Notes: generated by a model not told the origin, from the sequence alone. Counted from the stretch's first letter, positions 45,477 to 53,937 are shown. The stretch: 64,000 bases of DNA from Streptococcus salivarius (GCF_000785515.1 NZ_CP009913.1:710001-774000); one strand, 5' to 3'. Translations and numbers: made by a program.

Positions 45477-46550
45477 ATGACACATTATCAAGAATTGCCA
45501 CAAGCCCTAATGAAAGAAAAACATCAGGGACAAACCTTAACCAAGGAAGAAGTTAAGGTTCAAACTGCCCATGATCTTGGTGTGGAAAATGTTTCAAAAG
45601 AAGAGGCTAAATCCATGTATAAGACTATGTGGGATATTCGAAATTTTGAAGAAAATGCACGACATTTCTTTTCAATCGGTCAAATTCCAGGATTTGTTCA
45701 CCTTTACTCAGGTGAGGAAGCTATTGCGACTGGGGTATGTGCTAACTTGACTGATAAAGACTACATTACTAGCACACATCGAGGACATGGACACTGTGTG
45801 GCTAAAGGTGGAGACCTTAAAAAAATGATGGCTGAAATCTTTGGTAAGTCTACTGGGCTTGGTAAAGGTAAGGGTGGCTCTATGCATATCGCTGACTTGG
45901 ATAAAGGAATCCTTGGTGCTAATGGTATGGTAGGTGGAGGCTTTGGTCTTGCGACTGGGGCGGCTATGCGCAACAAATATCTAAAGACTGATGATGTTGC
46001 TGTATGTTTCTTTGGTGATGGTGCTGCCAATGAAGGTAATTTTCATGAGTGTTTAAACATGGCCTCTATTTGGAATCTACCTGTGGTATTTGTAAATGAA
46101 AACAACCTTTTTGCAGAATCAACACCACAATGGTATTCATCAGGTTCTCCAACAATTGCTGAACGTGCACAAGCTTACAATATGCCTGGAGTTCGCGTTA
46201 ATGGTAAGGACTTATTTGCTGTTTATCAAGTGGCTAAAGAGGCCATTGAACGTGCGCGTCGTGGAGATGGTCCAACGTTAATTGAAGCTATTACTTATCG
46301 TAACCATGGCCATTTCGAAGGAGATGAGCAAAAATACAAAGCACCAGATGGAATCGAAAAAGAATGGGCAGATGTGGATGCCTTGGAAGTATTTCGTGAC
46401 CTGGTAACTGAAAAGGGTATCCTTAGCCAAGATGAATTGGATGAGATTGTTGCCCAATCACAAAAAGATGTTGAAGATGCAATCCACTTTGCTCAAGAGA
46501 GCCCAATTCCAAAAGAAGAAGCTCTCTACGAAGACGTATTTGCAGACTGA
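45477..46550 (+). CDS. acoA: Thiamine-PP-dependent dehydrogenase E1 alpha (acetoin/pyruvate type)
   Basis: A 357-aa E1 alpha subunit. The TPP motif runs from GDGAANEGNFHE to VNENN, GFVHLYSGEEAIATGV is the substrate-site block and STHRGHGHCVAKGG the next. The early HLYSGEEA and RGHGH blocks resemble acetoin dehydrogenase alpha subunits, but pyruvate cannot be excluded. I chose ATG 45477 with AAGGAGGAAACA before it. It follows the E3 gene by 104 bases and precedes E1 beta by 16. The gene symbol follows the acetoin reading and is tentative. Confidence 0.85.
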   Translation: MTHYQELPQALMKEKHQGQTLTKEEVKVQTAHDLGVENVSKEEAKSMYKTMWDIRNFEENARHFFSIGQIPGFVHLYSGEEAIATGVCANLTDKDYITSTHRGHGHCVAKGGDLKKMMAEIFGKSTGLGKGKGGSMHIADLDKGILGANGMVGGGFGLATGAAMRNKYLKTDDVAVCFFGDGAANEGNFHECLNMASIWNLPVVFVNENNLFAESTPQWYSSGSPTIAERAQAYNMPGVRVNGKDLFAVYQVAKEAIERARRGDGPTLIEAITYRNHGHFEGDEQKYKAPDGIEKEWADVDALEVFRDLVTEKGILSQDELDEIVAQSQKDVEDAIHFAQESPIPKEEALYEDVFAD

Positions 46551-46566
46551 TTGAGGAGGATTCATA

Positions 46567-47598
46567 ATGACTAGAGAAACATTATTTATGAAAGCCATCA
46601 ATGAAGGGCTCGATCAAGCCATGGAAAGAGACGAGCGAGTTGTTCTCCTTGGAGAGGATATCTCAGGTGGTGTTAATGTTGAACACTTAGAAAATAATAA
46701 CGAGGATGCCTGGGGCGGTGTCATGGGGATCACACGAGGATTGATGCCGAAATATGGCAGGGAACGTGTTATTGATACTCCGATTTCTGAGCACGGCTAT
46801 TTATCAGCTTCAGTGGGGATGGCGCTTACGGGACTAAGACCTGTACCAGAGTTGATGTTTAATGATTTTATTGGATTCTGTTTTGATGCCCTATTAGGAC
46901 AGGCTTCTAAGATGCGTTACATGTTTGGCGGTAAAGCTAAAGTTCCCATGGTTGTTCGTACTATGCACGGGGCAGGTGCCTCAGCTGCTGCGCAACACTC
47001 TGGATCCTATTACGGTTTATTTGGATCGATTCCTGGTATTAAGGTGGTCGTTCCTGCTACCCCTTATGATGCCAAAGGATTACTCCTAGCATCAATAGAG
47101 GATGATAATGTAGTTATCTTTTCTGAAGACAAGACTTTATATGGACTAAAAGGGGAAGTGCCAGAAGAATACTATACTGTACCAATTGGTAAGGCTGCCG
47201 TTCGTAGAGAAGGTAAGGATTTAACAATTGTGACAATTGGTAAGATGTTGTACGTAGCCTATGAGGTCGCCGACCGCTTGGCAAAAGACAACATTTCTGT
47301 AGAAGTGATTGATCTTCGTACAGTTGCTCCATGGGATGAAGAAACAGTGTTAAATTCCGTGAAGAAAACTGGTCGTTTAATTATTGTGGATGAGGCAAAT
47401 CCACATAACAATACTGCAACTGATATTGCATCTGTAGTTTCAGATAAAGCATTTGATTATCTTGATGGACCAGTGAAATGTGTTTGTGCACCAAATACTC
47501 CTGTTCCATTTGCGACAAACTTAGAACAAGCCTATATCCCGGATGCGGATAAGGTTTTGAAAGTAGCTGATGAATTGATTCAGGACTTGAAAGGATAG
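46567..47598 (+). CDS. acoB: Thiamine-PP-dependent dehydrogenase E1 beta
   Basis: A 343-aa E1 beta subunit that pairs with E1 alpha to form the active site. VVLLGEDISGG and the conserved Glu, RVIDTPISEHGYLSASVGMAL, and IEVIDLRTVAPWDEETV-type C-domain (VEVIDLRTVAPWDE) are intact. Length is normal for the family. It is preceded by GAGGAGG and followed by the E2 gene after 10 bases. The acetoin-type name is tentative, as for the alpha subunit. Confidence 0.86.
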   Translation: MTRETLFMKAINEGLDQAMERDERVVLLGEDISGGVNVEHLENNNEDAWGGVMGITRGLMPKYGRERVIDTPISEHGYLSASVGMALTGLRPVPELMFNDFIGFCFDALLGQASKMRYMFGGKAKVPMVVRTMHGAGASAAAQHSGSYYGLFGSIPGIKVVVPATPYDAKGLLLASIEDDNVVIFSEDKTLYGLKGEVPEEYYTVPIGKAAVRREGKDLTIVTIGKMLYVAYEVADRLAKDNISVEVIDLRTVAPWDEETVLNSVKKTGRLIIVDEANPHNNTATDIASVVSDKAFDYLDGPVKCVCAPNTPVPFATNLEQAYIPDADKVLKVADELIQDLKG

Positions 47599-47608
47599 GA
47601 GGGCGCTT

Positions 47609-48838
47609 ATGGCAACAGAAATTTTAATGCCCAAGCTCGGCCTAACCATGACTGAAGGACTCATTCAAAAGTGGTTGGTCCAAGTTGGTGATACAGTAAC
47701 AAGTGGTCAGCCTTTATTGGAAATTAGTTCTGAAAAATTGACTAGTGAAGTCGAATCCCCTGCTTCTGGGGTTGTTCTAGACATTGTGCATGATGAAGGT
47801 GCTACAGTTAAATGTAAGGAAGTCGTTGGATGGGTTGGTCAGGAAGGAGAAAATGTAGGAACCCAAGAAGCTCCTGCACAAGAGGAAGCTCCAACTGAAG
47901 TCGCTAAAGATTCAACACCGCCTAGTCCTAAATCTACTACAGCACCTATAGCTCGTACTAGTGGGGAACGAATTTTCATTACACCGGTGGCTCGTAAGAT
48001 GGCTGCTGAGAAAGGCTATGATATCTCCCTTATTAAAGGGACAGGTGGAAATGGTCGTATTACAAGACGTGATGTAGAAGCTTACCAACCAAGTCTTGTT
48101 GTTGATAAGGTCGTTGAACCTCTACCACAAGATATGACCTCAGGTCAATACGGTGAGGGACTCCAAGGCATGCGTAAGATTATTGCCGAACGTATGATGA
48201 ACAGTCTTCATTCTTCTGCTCAAGTGACACTCCATCGTAAGGCTGATTTAACTGAACTTTTGAAATTCCGTAAAGAACTTAAGGCCAAGGTCCATACTCC
48301 ACTTGAAAATGGTGAACTAGGTATCACAACTCTATTAACTAAAGCAGTAACCAAAGCTTTGAGAGATTTTCCAGCTTTGAATGCTTGGTATGGCGGCGGC
48401 ATTCATCAGATTCAAGAACGCATTCATATTGGTATGGCAACAGCTTTGGATGATGGTTTGGTTGTCCCTGTGATTCGAGACGCAGACCGTATGACTTTAG
48501 CAGATCTTGGTCAAAGCATTAAGACTCTGGCTAATCAAGCTCGAAAAGGTACACTTCCATCTGACCTATATAGTGGTTCTACTTTCTCAATTACGAACCT
48601 AGGAGGGCCAGGTGTAGAATACTTCACACCAATCCTTAACTCCCCAGAGGTGGCAATTCTTGGAGTAGGAGCAACTCAACAAGCTTTAGCATTTAATGAG
48701 GAGGGAGAGGTTGTTCAAAAAGACTATCTTCCATTGAGTCTGAGCTTCGACCATCAAATCATCGATGGCCTTCCAGCAGCTGAATTTTTAGCACAAGTTA
48801 TATCTTATCTTGAAGACCCGTATCTCCTTATTTTCTAG
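47609..48838 (+). CDS. acoC: Dihydrolipoamide acyltransferase (E2)
   Basis: A 409-aa core enzyme. One lipoyl domain (about 1-77; the lipoylated Lys is in SSEKLTSEVES), a Pro/Thr/Glu linker, a peripheral-subunit-binding domain (FITPVARKMAAEKGYD) and the C-terminal acyltransferase domain with the catalytic His in SFDHQIIDGLPAAEF. A single lipoyl domain suits acetoin dehydrogenase and Gram-positive pyruvate dehydrogenase alike. It is last in the operon. No AcoR-type activator is nearby; CcpA sites appear to be the control. Confidence 0.88.
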   Translation: MATEILMPKLGLTMTEGLIQKWLVQVGDTVTSGQPLLEISSEKLTSEVESPASGVVLDIVHDEGATVKCKEVVGWVGQEGENVGTQEAPAQEEAPTEVAKDSTPPSPKSTTAPIARTSGERIFITPVARKMAAEKGYDISLIKGTGGNGRITRRDVEAYQPSLVVDKVVEPLPQDMTSGQYGEGLQGMRKIIAERMMNSLHSSAQVTLHRKADLTELLKFRKELKAKVHTPLENGELGITTLLTKAVTKALRDFPALNAWYGGGIHQIQERIHIGMATALDDGLVVPVIRDADRMTLADLGQSIKTLANQARKGTLPSDLYSGSTFSITNLGGPGVEYFTPILNSPEVAILGVGATQQALAFNEEGEVVQKDYLPLSLSFDHQIIDGLPAAEFLAQVISYLEDPYLLIF

Positions 48839-48952
48839 TGGATTTAAATTTTGCAAGGTTAAGATTATCAACTAATAGACATATTATAGGTTAAAATATA
48901 AAGTTTTTTGCTAACCTTGTCTAGCTCAATAGCTAGCGTAAAGCTTACACAG

Positions 48953-48981
48953 AGAGAAGACTAACTTAGTCTTCTCTTTTC
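48953..48981. terminator. Bidirectional terminator after the dehydrogenase operon
   Basis: AGAGAAGACTAA and TTAGTCTTCTCT form a perfect 12-bp stem with a one-base centre, followed by TTTT. It also lies downstream of the convergent methyltransferase gene. Confidence 0.8.
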
Positions 48982-49037
48982 GTGTTGCTAAGGGGAGAGC
49001 TTTTCTTAAGTCAAGTGGGAATTTGTCTATCAATTTC

Positions 49038-49631
49038 CTAATGTCTTTTAATAACAATGTACAAAACCCATTTGTGATTTTGCCTTTCTTCAATCTTTGA
49101 AAAGCCAATACTTGTTAATAACTGACTCAATTCAGAACTTGTTCCATAATCTGTCATATGATACTGTATTTTTTCTTTTTCGGAAGCAATAATCAGAGTA
49201 GAATGATTGGACATGACTCGATAGATTTCCTGAAAGCTTTGTTTTAAATCTATCCAGAAAATATGGGTCTGAATGGCAAAGACAAGATCAAAATAATGAT
49301 TTTGGTAGGGAAGGTTTTCGACATTGCCAACCATCAGCTGGACACTATCATTTTCTATTGACTTTAAAAGCATCCGTCTAGCAGTTTGATAAGACTCCTT
49401 GGAAATATCAATGCCATGAATGTCAAGATTTTTATCTAAAGCAAGTAGGTTTTTGATAGTGCTACCACCGCCATAACCGACTTCTAAAATACGACTATTG
49501 TTAGGGATAGTGGTTTGTTTTATTGCCCAAAGGCTGAGTTCCTTAAAATAGGACGACCAGATGTTGGTAATCACTCGGCCAACAAGACCACTCGGATTTA
49601 TAGATTGCTTTATAAGATATTGAATGAGCAT
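49038..49631 (-). CDS. Class I SAM-dependent methyltransferase
   Basis: A 197-aa small-molecule-type methyltransferase. The SAM motif I is ILEVGYGGGSTIKNLL, followed by IHGIDISKESYQTARR and the post-I Asp region, and YFDLVFAIQTHIFWIDL at motif IV-V. It ends VLYIVIKRH. I chose the ATG at 49631 (GGAGGGAAC before it) over the hydrophobic upstream extension. It diverges from the TetR gene at 49787 and shares a control region with it, so it is a likely target of that repressor. Substrate unknown. Confidence 0.83.
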   Translation of the reverse strand: MLIQYLIKQSINPSGLVGRVITNIWSSYFKELSLWAIKQTTIPNNSRILEVGYGGGSTIKNLLALDKNLDIHGIDISKESYQTARRMLLKSIENDSVQLMVGNVENLPYQNHYFDLVFAIQTHIFWIDLKQSFQEIYRVMSNHSTLIIASEKEKIQYHMTDYGTSSELSQLLTSIGFSKIEERQNHKWVLYIVIKRH

Positions 49632-49654
49632 GTTCCCTCCCATTTTTGAAAATA

Positions 49655-49695
49655 AAGTTTGAAATATAGATGGTTTAAATTCAAACTTTATTATA
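49655..49695. promoter_or_regulatory. Inverted repeat near the methyltransferase start
   Basis: GTTTGAA and TTCAAAC are inverted repeats 16 bases apart, and TTTGAAATATA here echoes ATATTTCAAA in the TetR-side palindrome. It could be a second binding site for the same regulator. Confidence 0.4.
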
Positions 49696-49725
49696 GAGAA
49701 AGCAAGTAAGAATAGCAAGGAAAAA

Positions 49726-49749
49726 TGAAATATATACTCATATATTTCA
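49726..49749. promoter_or_regulatory. TetR-type operator candidate
   Basis: TGAAATATAT and ATATATTTCA form a perfect 10-bp inverted repeat around ACTC, 37 bases before the TetR start codon and within the divergent promoter region. Confidence 0.6.
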
Positions 49750-49786
49750 AACTTATGCTACAATTGGTAATAACAGAGGTATTCAC

Positions 49787-50374
49787 ATGAATCAATATCA
49801 AAAGACGACTGAGAAAAAGCAGCAAGCGATTATTCAAGCAGCTTTGCGTTTGTTTAAAGACAAAGGTTTTAAACAAACGAGTATAAAATCTATTGCAGAG
49901 GCAGCAGAAGTATCTCCTGTTTCTATCTACAATTATTTCGGGAGCAAAGATAATTTGGTGGCTCTCTGTGTTAATGACTTGTTTGAAGAAATAACCCAAC
50001 AAGCTGAGGACATTTTAAATAGCAATCTAGATTTTAAAACAAAATTAGACCATGCTTTTGCCCTATGTCAGGAGAAAATGAGTCAGCAAATCTCGGACTA
50101 TTTTCAAGATAAAATGGTGGAAGATTCTGTTTTCTCAACTCTCCTAACGAAAGCAATCACTGCAAAAAAAGGTGACATCTATCGTGCTTATATTCATCTC
50201 GGAAAAGCAGAGGGCCTTATTGCTGAAGACCTATCGACAGAGCTTATCTTAAATGTCATGGATGCTCTTAATGGTATGGGAAATCAATTAGCCCATAGTG
50301 ACAATTTAGAGACAGAGGTTGAGCAGATTCATCAGATCTTTTTGTACGGTATTTTAGGAAAAAAGAAATCATGA
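49787..50374 (+). CDS. TetR/AcrR-family regulator
   Basis: A 195-aa repressor. Residues about 10-55 contain the DNA-binding helices (AALRLFKDKGFKQTSIKSIAEAAEVSPVSIYNYFGSK), which is a textbook TetR head; the C-terminal part is helical with DYFQDKMVEDSVFSTLL. It is divergent from the methyltransferase gene, with a palindromic operator between them, so it probably represses itself and that gene in response to an unknown ligand. Confidence 0.88.
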   Translation: MNQYQKTTEKKQQAIIQAALRLFKDKGFKQTSIKSIAEAAEVSPVSIYNYFGSKDNLVALCVNDLFEEITQQAEDILNSNLDFKTKLDHAFALCQEKMSQQISDYFQDKMVEDSVFSTLLTKAITAKKGDIYRAYIHLGKAEGLIAEDLSTELILNVMDALNGMGNQLAHSDNLETEVEQIHQIFLYGILGKKKS

Positions 50375-50484
50375 TTTTCCTAATTCTATTATTGTTCACA
50401 GCTAGCAACATCCCATCCCAATCAGTTGTATATTCTCATGCATGGGTCTAAAATTTACTATATAAAGATAAAGAGGAGCAAGTT

Positions 50485-50796
50485 ATGGAATTAAAAGATT
50501 TCACAGAACAAGAACAAAAGCAAATCGAAAAAGGTTTGAGCACAGCTGAGATTTCTGATAAGGAAGCGGCTAAGAAGTTACTCGCTCTCGTACCACAAGA
50601 ATGGATTAAACGCATTCCTTTCTTTGTCAGAGGGCATGCGACGACTAAGACAGTCGAGCGTGTAGCCAAGCAATATCCTGAACTTTATGCAGTGGCTAAG
50701 CGCCAAGGGAACCTTCCTGAAAAAGAGAGAGAAGAGTTACGTAAGATTATGACAGACATCTTTGAAGAAAAGATGAACAAACACAAGATTAAATAA
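50485..50796 (+). CDS. Conserved-type 103-aa protein, unknown function
   Basis: A soluble, charged, helical protein (MELKDFTEQEQKQIEKGLSTAEI...) with a central LVPQEWIKRIPFFVRGHA segment and a basic helical tail (IMTDIFEEKMNKHKIK). I do not recognise a functional family. AGAGGAGCAAGTT precedes the ATG. The last 25 codons are duplicated a kilobase downstream at 51770-51848, bracketing a CPBP gene. Nothing indicates loss of function. Confidence 0.7.
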   Translation: MELKDFTEQEQKQIEKGLSTAEISDKEAAKKLLALVPQEWIKRIPFFVRGHATTKTVERVAKQYPELYAVAKRQGNLPEKEREELRKIMTDIFEEKMNKHKIK

Positions 50797-50892
50797 GATT
50801 TTTAAAGACAATCTGTTTATTTCTACAATTACGAATCAACCTTCCATAAAAAAGAGATACTGTCAATTTTACCATCCCGTTACGGAGAAAAA

Positions 50893-51642
50893 ATGAGAAA
50901 ATTTATTTCAAAACAATCAGTCGCTATCTGGTATGCACTGTCTGCCCTCTTTGCTACATATATAGTAGGGCAAGTTATCCTATGGTGTTTCCCAGACAGG
51001 AGTAGTCTGGGTACCTCACTACTGTTTATCCTAATGAACTGTGTTCCCCTGATTATGGCGGCTGTCTTTTCTCTTGTGTTGAGTGAAGTCAAATCCTTGG
51101 GTGAATTCTTCAAGAAGGTCTTTCTTCAAAAAGAAAGTCCCCTGTCCTGGATTCTAGCTCTCTTCATTCCAGTCATCTACTATGGAATCTCATTCTTTCT
51201 CAGGAATGTTAGCTTTACTGGGAACACCCTCTTGGCCTTCTTACTATATTTTCCCTGGACCTTTTTATATGGGGGGCTGGAAGAAGTAGGTTGGCGTTGG
51301 TTTTTACAAGAACATCTTTACTTTAGTAAGCACTTTATAACTAAAATGATGGTTCTTTCCCTTGTCTGGTTCCTCTGGCATATCCCTATCTATCAACTCC
51401 CTTGGATTACAGCAGTTTCCTCCAACTATCTCATTTTTTACCTGATGATTTTAGGAAATACTTTTCTATTTGGAGCTCTCAAAGAGTATTCAAAAGGAGC
51501 TGCTCCTTGTATCCTTGCCCATATGCTGATCGATAGTCTGGCTGTCCTTATGCTAGTTCAGAGTTCTCTTACTCAGATTATCCTTCTGGTTATTTGCGAA
51601 ATCCTAATAGCCTCTTGGCTGGTGGCGGTACGAAAATCATAG
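50893..51642 (+). CDS. CPBP-family intramembrane protease
   Basis: A 249-aa membrane protein with about seven hydrophobic helices. The motif pair is GLEEVGWRWFL (Glu-Glu-x-x-x-Arg) and FLWHIPIYQ (His), with LAHMLIDSL as the third. It closely parallels the CPBP proteins at 33706 and 25827. It is bracketed by a direct repeat made of the end of the preceding gene, which suggests it arrived by insertion. The ATG is preceded by GGAGAAAA. The target is unknown; self-immunity is a family-based guess. Confidence 0.87.
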   Translation: MRKFISKQSVAIWYALSALFATYIVGQVILWCFPDRSSLGTSLLFILMNCVPLIMAAVFSLVLSEVKSLGEFFKKVFLQKESPLSWILALFIPVIYYGISFFLRNVSFTGNTLLAFLLYFPWTFLYGGLEEVGWRWFLQEHLYFSKHFITKMMVLSLVWFLWHIPIYQLPWITAVSSNYLIFYLMILGNTFLFGALKEYSKGAAPCILAHMLIDSLAVLMLVQSSLTQIILLVICEILIASWLVAVRKS

Positions 51643-51656
51643 AAATAGAGTTGAAT

Positions 51657-51685
51657 CTCCCACTGAATTTCGGTGGGAGCTTTTC
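51657..51685 (+). terminator. Terminator after the CPBP gene
   Basis: CTCCCAC and GTGGGAG form a 7-bp stem with a 9-base loop, followed by C and four T, then a T-rich stretch. Confidence 0.7.
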
Positions 51686-51737
51686 TTTCCTATCTGTTGA
51701 TATAATGACACAGTTTCATTTTTAGGAGGTGACTCGT

Positions 51738-51848
51738 TTGGCCAAGGATACATTTCATCATCAAAAGTCTAAAAAAGAGAGAGAAGAGCTCCGTAAAATC
51801 ATGACAGACATCTTTGAAGAAAAGATGAACAAACACAAGATTAAATAA
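51738..51848 (+). CDS. 36-aa ORF duplicating the end of the 103-aa protein
   Basis: TTG 51738 follows TAGGAGGTGACTC, a strong ribosome-binding site, and encodes a 36-residue peptide. The first 12 residues are new (MAKDTFHHQKSK) and the last 24 (KEREELRKIMTDIFEEKMNK onward) are identical to the end of the protein at 50485. The DNA is about 95 percent identical over roughly 78 bases. It may be a truncated paralogue still expressed, or a recombination scar. The good initiation site argues for some translation. Confidence 0.55.
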   Translation: MAKDTFHHQKSKKEREELRKIMTDIFEEKMNKHKIK

Positions 51849-51860
51849 TGTTGTATCAAA

Positions 51861-51892
51861 AGAGGTATAAGAATACAAACTTATACCTCTTT
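51861..51892. terminator. Bidirectional terminator
   Basis: AGAGGTATAAG and CTTATACCTCT form a perfect 11-bp stem with an 8-base loop, placed between convergent genes. Confidence 0.8.
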
Positions 51893-51899
51893 CTTATCT

Positions 51900-52097
51900 T
51901 TACTTCCTATTTGATTTGGATAGGGTGATGGCAACCATTGTCGCACACAGGAAAAATGCTGCTAGTAACCCTTTTGTAGTGGTAGTCATAAAGGGTTTAT
52001 CAAAGACATAATAGTTATAGACAGAAAATCCCAGTCCAATAAGAGTTACAATAATCGACACAACAAATAGCGTCACCCATAATCTTCTTTGAGTCAT
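51900..52097 (-). CDS. Small two-helix membrane protein, unknown
   Basis: A 65-aa protein (MTQRRLWVTLFVVSIIVTLIG...) with two membrane helices joined by YNYYVFDKPFMTTTTKG and ending in a basic tail (SKSNRK). I chose ATG 52097 over the TTG two codons earlier because AGGAGG then lies 8 bases upstream. No family is recognised. It stands alone between terminators. Confidence 0.65.
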   Translation of the reverse strand: MTQRRLWVTLFVVSIIVTLIGLGFSVYNYYVFDKPFMTTTTKGLLAAFFLCATMVAITLSKSNRK

Positions 52098-52196
52098 CGT
52101 CAACCTCCTCTTTGTATTCGTTTTCTTTCTGCCTATAGTATAACATAAAAAACCTTAGCTAAATTCCAGAGAGTGGATTGGCTAAGGTTTTTCATT

Positions 52197-52616
52197 TTAT
52201 TTCGTCAAGATAACCGTATCATTTGGATCGTGGTCATCATCTTCAATAGTCAGCTGATTGCCGTCAAGTTTATAGTGTTTGGTATCGTCACCAATTGTTA
52301 GACTTTGATTGTCAGGGTTAACTGTTACAGACTTGCTTTCCTTCTCGCCATCTGCTTCGTCCTCTTCCCAAGTTCCAGTATTTCCAGAGATGGTAAGAGT
52401 AATACGATCATTTTCATCAGTCCCTTTATAGGTGCCATCTAGCCCTTCAGTCTGTTTAGAAACTTCAGAACTTTGTGAAGATGAAACCTTACTTGAACTT
52501 TGTTGGGTGCTAGCAGAGCTTTCAGGTGTTTGAGCTTTCTGGTTTGAGCAGGCTGCTAAAAGACCAAGAACTGCCATAGAGGCAAGAGAAAGTGTGAGTT
52601 TTTTGGACAATGTCAT
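52197..52616 (-). CDS. Small lipoprotein, unknown function
   Basis: A 139-aa lipoprotein: signal peptide KKLTLSLASMAVLG ending at the lipobox LLAAC, a Ser/Gln-rich spacer (about 25-60), then a compact domain of short beta strands (LDGTYKGTDENDRITLTISGNTGTWEE; TKHYKLDGNQLTIEDDDHDP). The domain pattern is that of a small beta-barrel, as in several streptococcal DUF-type lipoproteins. I chose ATG 52616 with AAAGGAGAC before it. Function is unknown. Confidence 0.8.
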   Translation of the reverse strand: MTLSKKLTLSLASMAVLGLLAACSNQKAQTPESSASTQQSSSKVSSSQSSEVSKQTEGLDGTYKGTDENDRITLTISGNTGTWEEDEADGEKESKSVTVNPDNQSLTIGDDTKHYKLDGNQLTIEDDDHDPNDTVILTK

Positions 52617-52791
52617 AGGCTTTGTCTCCTTTCTTTGATACCTTAAGTATAGCAAACGCTTATACATAAACCAAGCAAAATCCTTTTTCTGAAAATAGTT
52701 AAAAATCACTCTTCAAATTCTCAAAGGCATAATCTATTATCCCTATTTAAACTATGCTATACTGATAAAAAGCAATCAAGGAAGGTTCCTA

Positions 52792-53184
52792 ATGACAACT
52801 ACCAATCCACGTCGCCAGTGCGAGCGACTTTGGGCAGCAAATAAGTACCTGGTGCTCAGCCATTCAAACAAGATTTACTTAGAAATCCGTAACTATCTCA
52901 AGAATGATGAGGTTAGTTTGGATCAGGTTCAAGACTATATTGATCATGCACTTGACCTTCCTGAAAATCCTGGTCAGGTCGTCAATGCCTTTCAACATAT
53001 CTGGGGGTATTTTAAGAAAAAGGCGACTGCCAGTGAGAAGGAAATGTTTATGGCCCAACTGGATAGCTATGCGGCAGGCCAAATTCCTCAGCAGTGTTTG
53101 GTGGCATCCGTCAAAGAGCTCCTCATCAAGTACCCAAATCGCTATCTGGAGGAGTCAACTCTGATTAATGGAGGTAGCAAATGA
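52792..53184 (+). CDS. DUF1722 (YbgA-like) protein
   Basis: A 130-aa protein carrying the DUF1722 signature: LWAANKYLVLSHSNKIY at the start, VVNAFQHIWGYFKKK in the middle and QIPQQCLVASVKELLIKYP near the end. E. coli YbgA has this domain and is encoded beside photolyase, which suggests a DNA-repair link, but its activity is unknown. The stop codon overlaps the next gene's ATG (ATGA), so the two are tightly coupled. GGAAGGTTCCT precedes the start. Confidence 0.85.
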   Translation: MTTTNPRRQCERLWAANKYLVLSHSNKIYLEIRNYLKNDEVSLDQVQDYIDHALDLPENPGQVVNAFQHIWGYFKKKATASEKEMFMAQLDSYAAGQIPQQCLVASVKELLIKYPNRYLEESTLINGGSK

Positions 53185-53543
53185 GACTGTGGCATCAAGC
53201 CTTGATTGCAAAACTACCTCGTCAGCAATTATTAGGACAACACCGAGAATGTTGCGCCCTTCGTGGTAAGGGATGGCAACGCAAACATGCGACGGTTAAC
53301 TATGTTTTTGATTATTCACCGTACCGCTTGTTTAAATACCATGAGCTCATTATGCAAGAAATGACGGAACGTGGCTATCGTGTTAGCCCAGAGTGGTTGG
53401 ACAAGAAGTATCGAGGCAAGCAGATGCCAGCCTACGATAAGATTGAAGCGGAGAAGCTACCAGTCATCATTTACCCAGAGCATGATACTGCCTATTTACA
53501 GGAATGTCTGGACAATCTCAAGCAAAAAGGAATCATCATCTAA
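53181..53543 (+). CDS. Pyrimidine-dimer glycosylase (endonuclease V)-like protein
   Basis: A 120-aa protein resembling the T4 endonuclease V/Pyr_excise group. LLGQHRECCALRGKGW places Arg22 and Glu23 at the same numbers as the catalytic Arg22 and Glu23 of the T4 enzyme (from memory). YHELIMQEMTERGYRVSPEWL matches the helix that follows in related bacterial proteins. The residue after Met is Arg, not the Thr2 nucleophile of T4, so glycosylase chemistry may be altered or absent. It is translationally coupled to the DUF1722 gene, suggesting a joint DNA-repair role. Confidence 0.75.
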   Translation: MRLWHQALIAKLPRQQLLGQHRECCALRGKGWQRKHATVNYVFDYSPYRLFKYHELIMQEMTERGYRVSPEWLDKKYRGKQMPAYDKIEAEKLPVIIYPEHDTAYLQECLDNLKQKGIII

Positions 53544-53555
53544 AGGAGGAAAACG

Positions 53556-53933
53556 ATGCATTTGTTTAAGTGGCTTGCACCTAAAAAGAAAGCAGCAGAA
53601 GGCCTTATCATGCGTATTTCGACAGCTGATCAGGTAGACTATGCGACGATTACAAACCCAAGTGACAGTGATATCTGGGATGCCTTGGTGCAACTTCCAG
53701 TATCCTACGATAGTCTCTATCTTACATATGGAGATAAAAAGTCAATGAGCTTTATCTTTGTTGAATACGAGGATGACAAGTATCGCTTGGAACATGACAC
53801 ACCTGAGCTAGGATTAGAATTGACAAATGTCGCGCGTGTATCCCAACAAGTTGCCAGAGATATCCTTATTCACTTTTCTAAAGAGCACACAGTGATTTTG
53901 GACGACCATTGGAAACAAGAGAAAGTAAGGTAG
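53556..53933 (+). CDS. Unknown 125-aa soluble protein
   Basis: A small acidic protein (MHLFKWLAPKKKAAEGLIMRIS...) with predicted beta strands around SLYLTYGDKKSMSFIFVEYEDDKYRLEH, then a helical part (VARVSQQVARDILIHFS). No family is recognised. AAAGGAGGAAAACG precedes the ATG. It follows the endonuclease-V-like gene by 12 bases and precedes the next ORF by 4, so it belongs to the same operon. A role with its neighbours cannot be told. Confidence 0.65.
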   Translation: MHLFKWLAPKKKAAEGLIMRISTADQVDYATITNPSDSDIWDALVQLPVSYDSLYLTYGDKKSMSFIFVEYEDDKYRLEHDTPELGLELTNVARVSQQVARDILIHFSKEHTVILDDHWKQEKVR

Positions 53934-53937
53934 TCCT

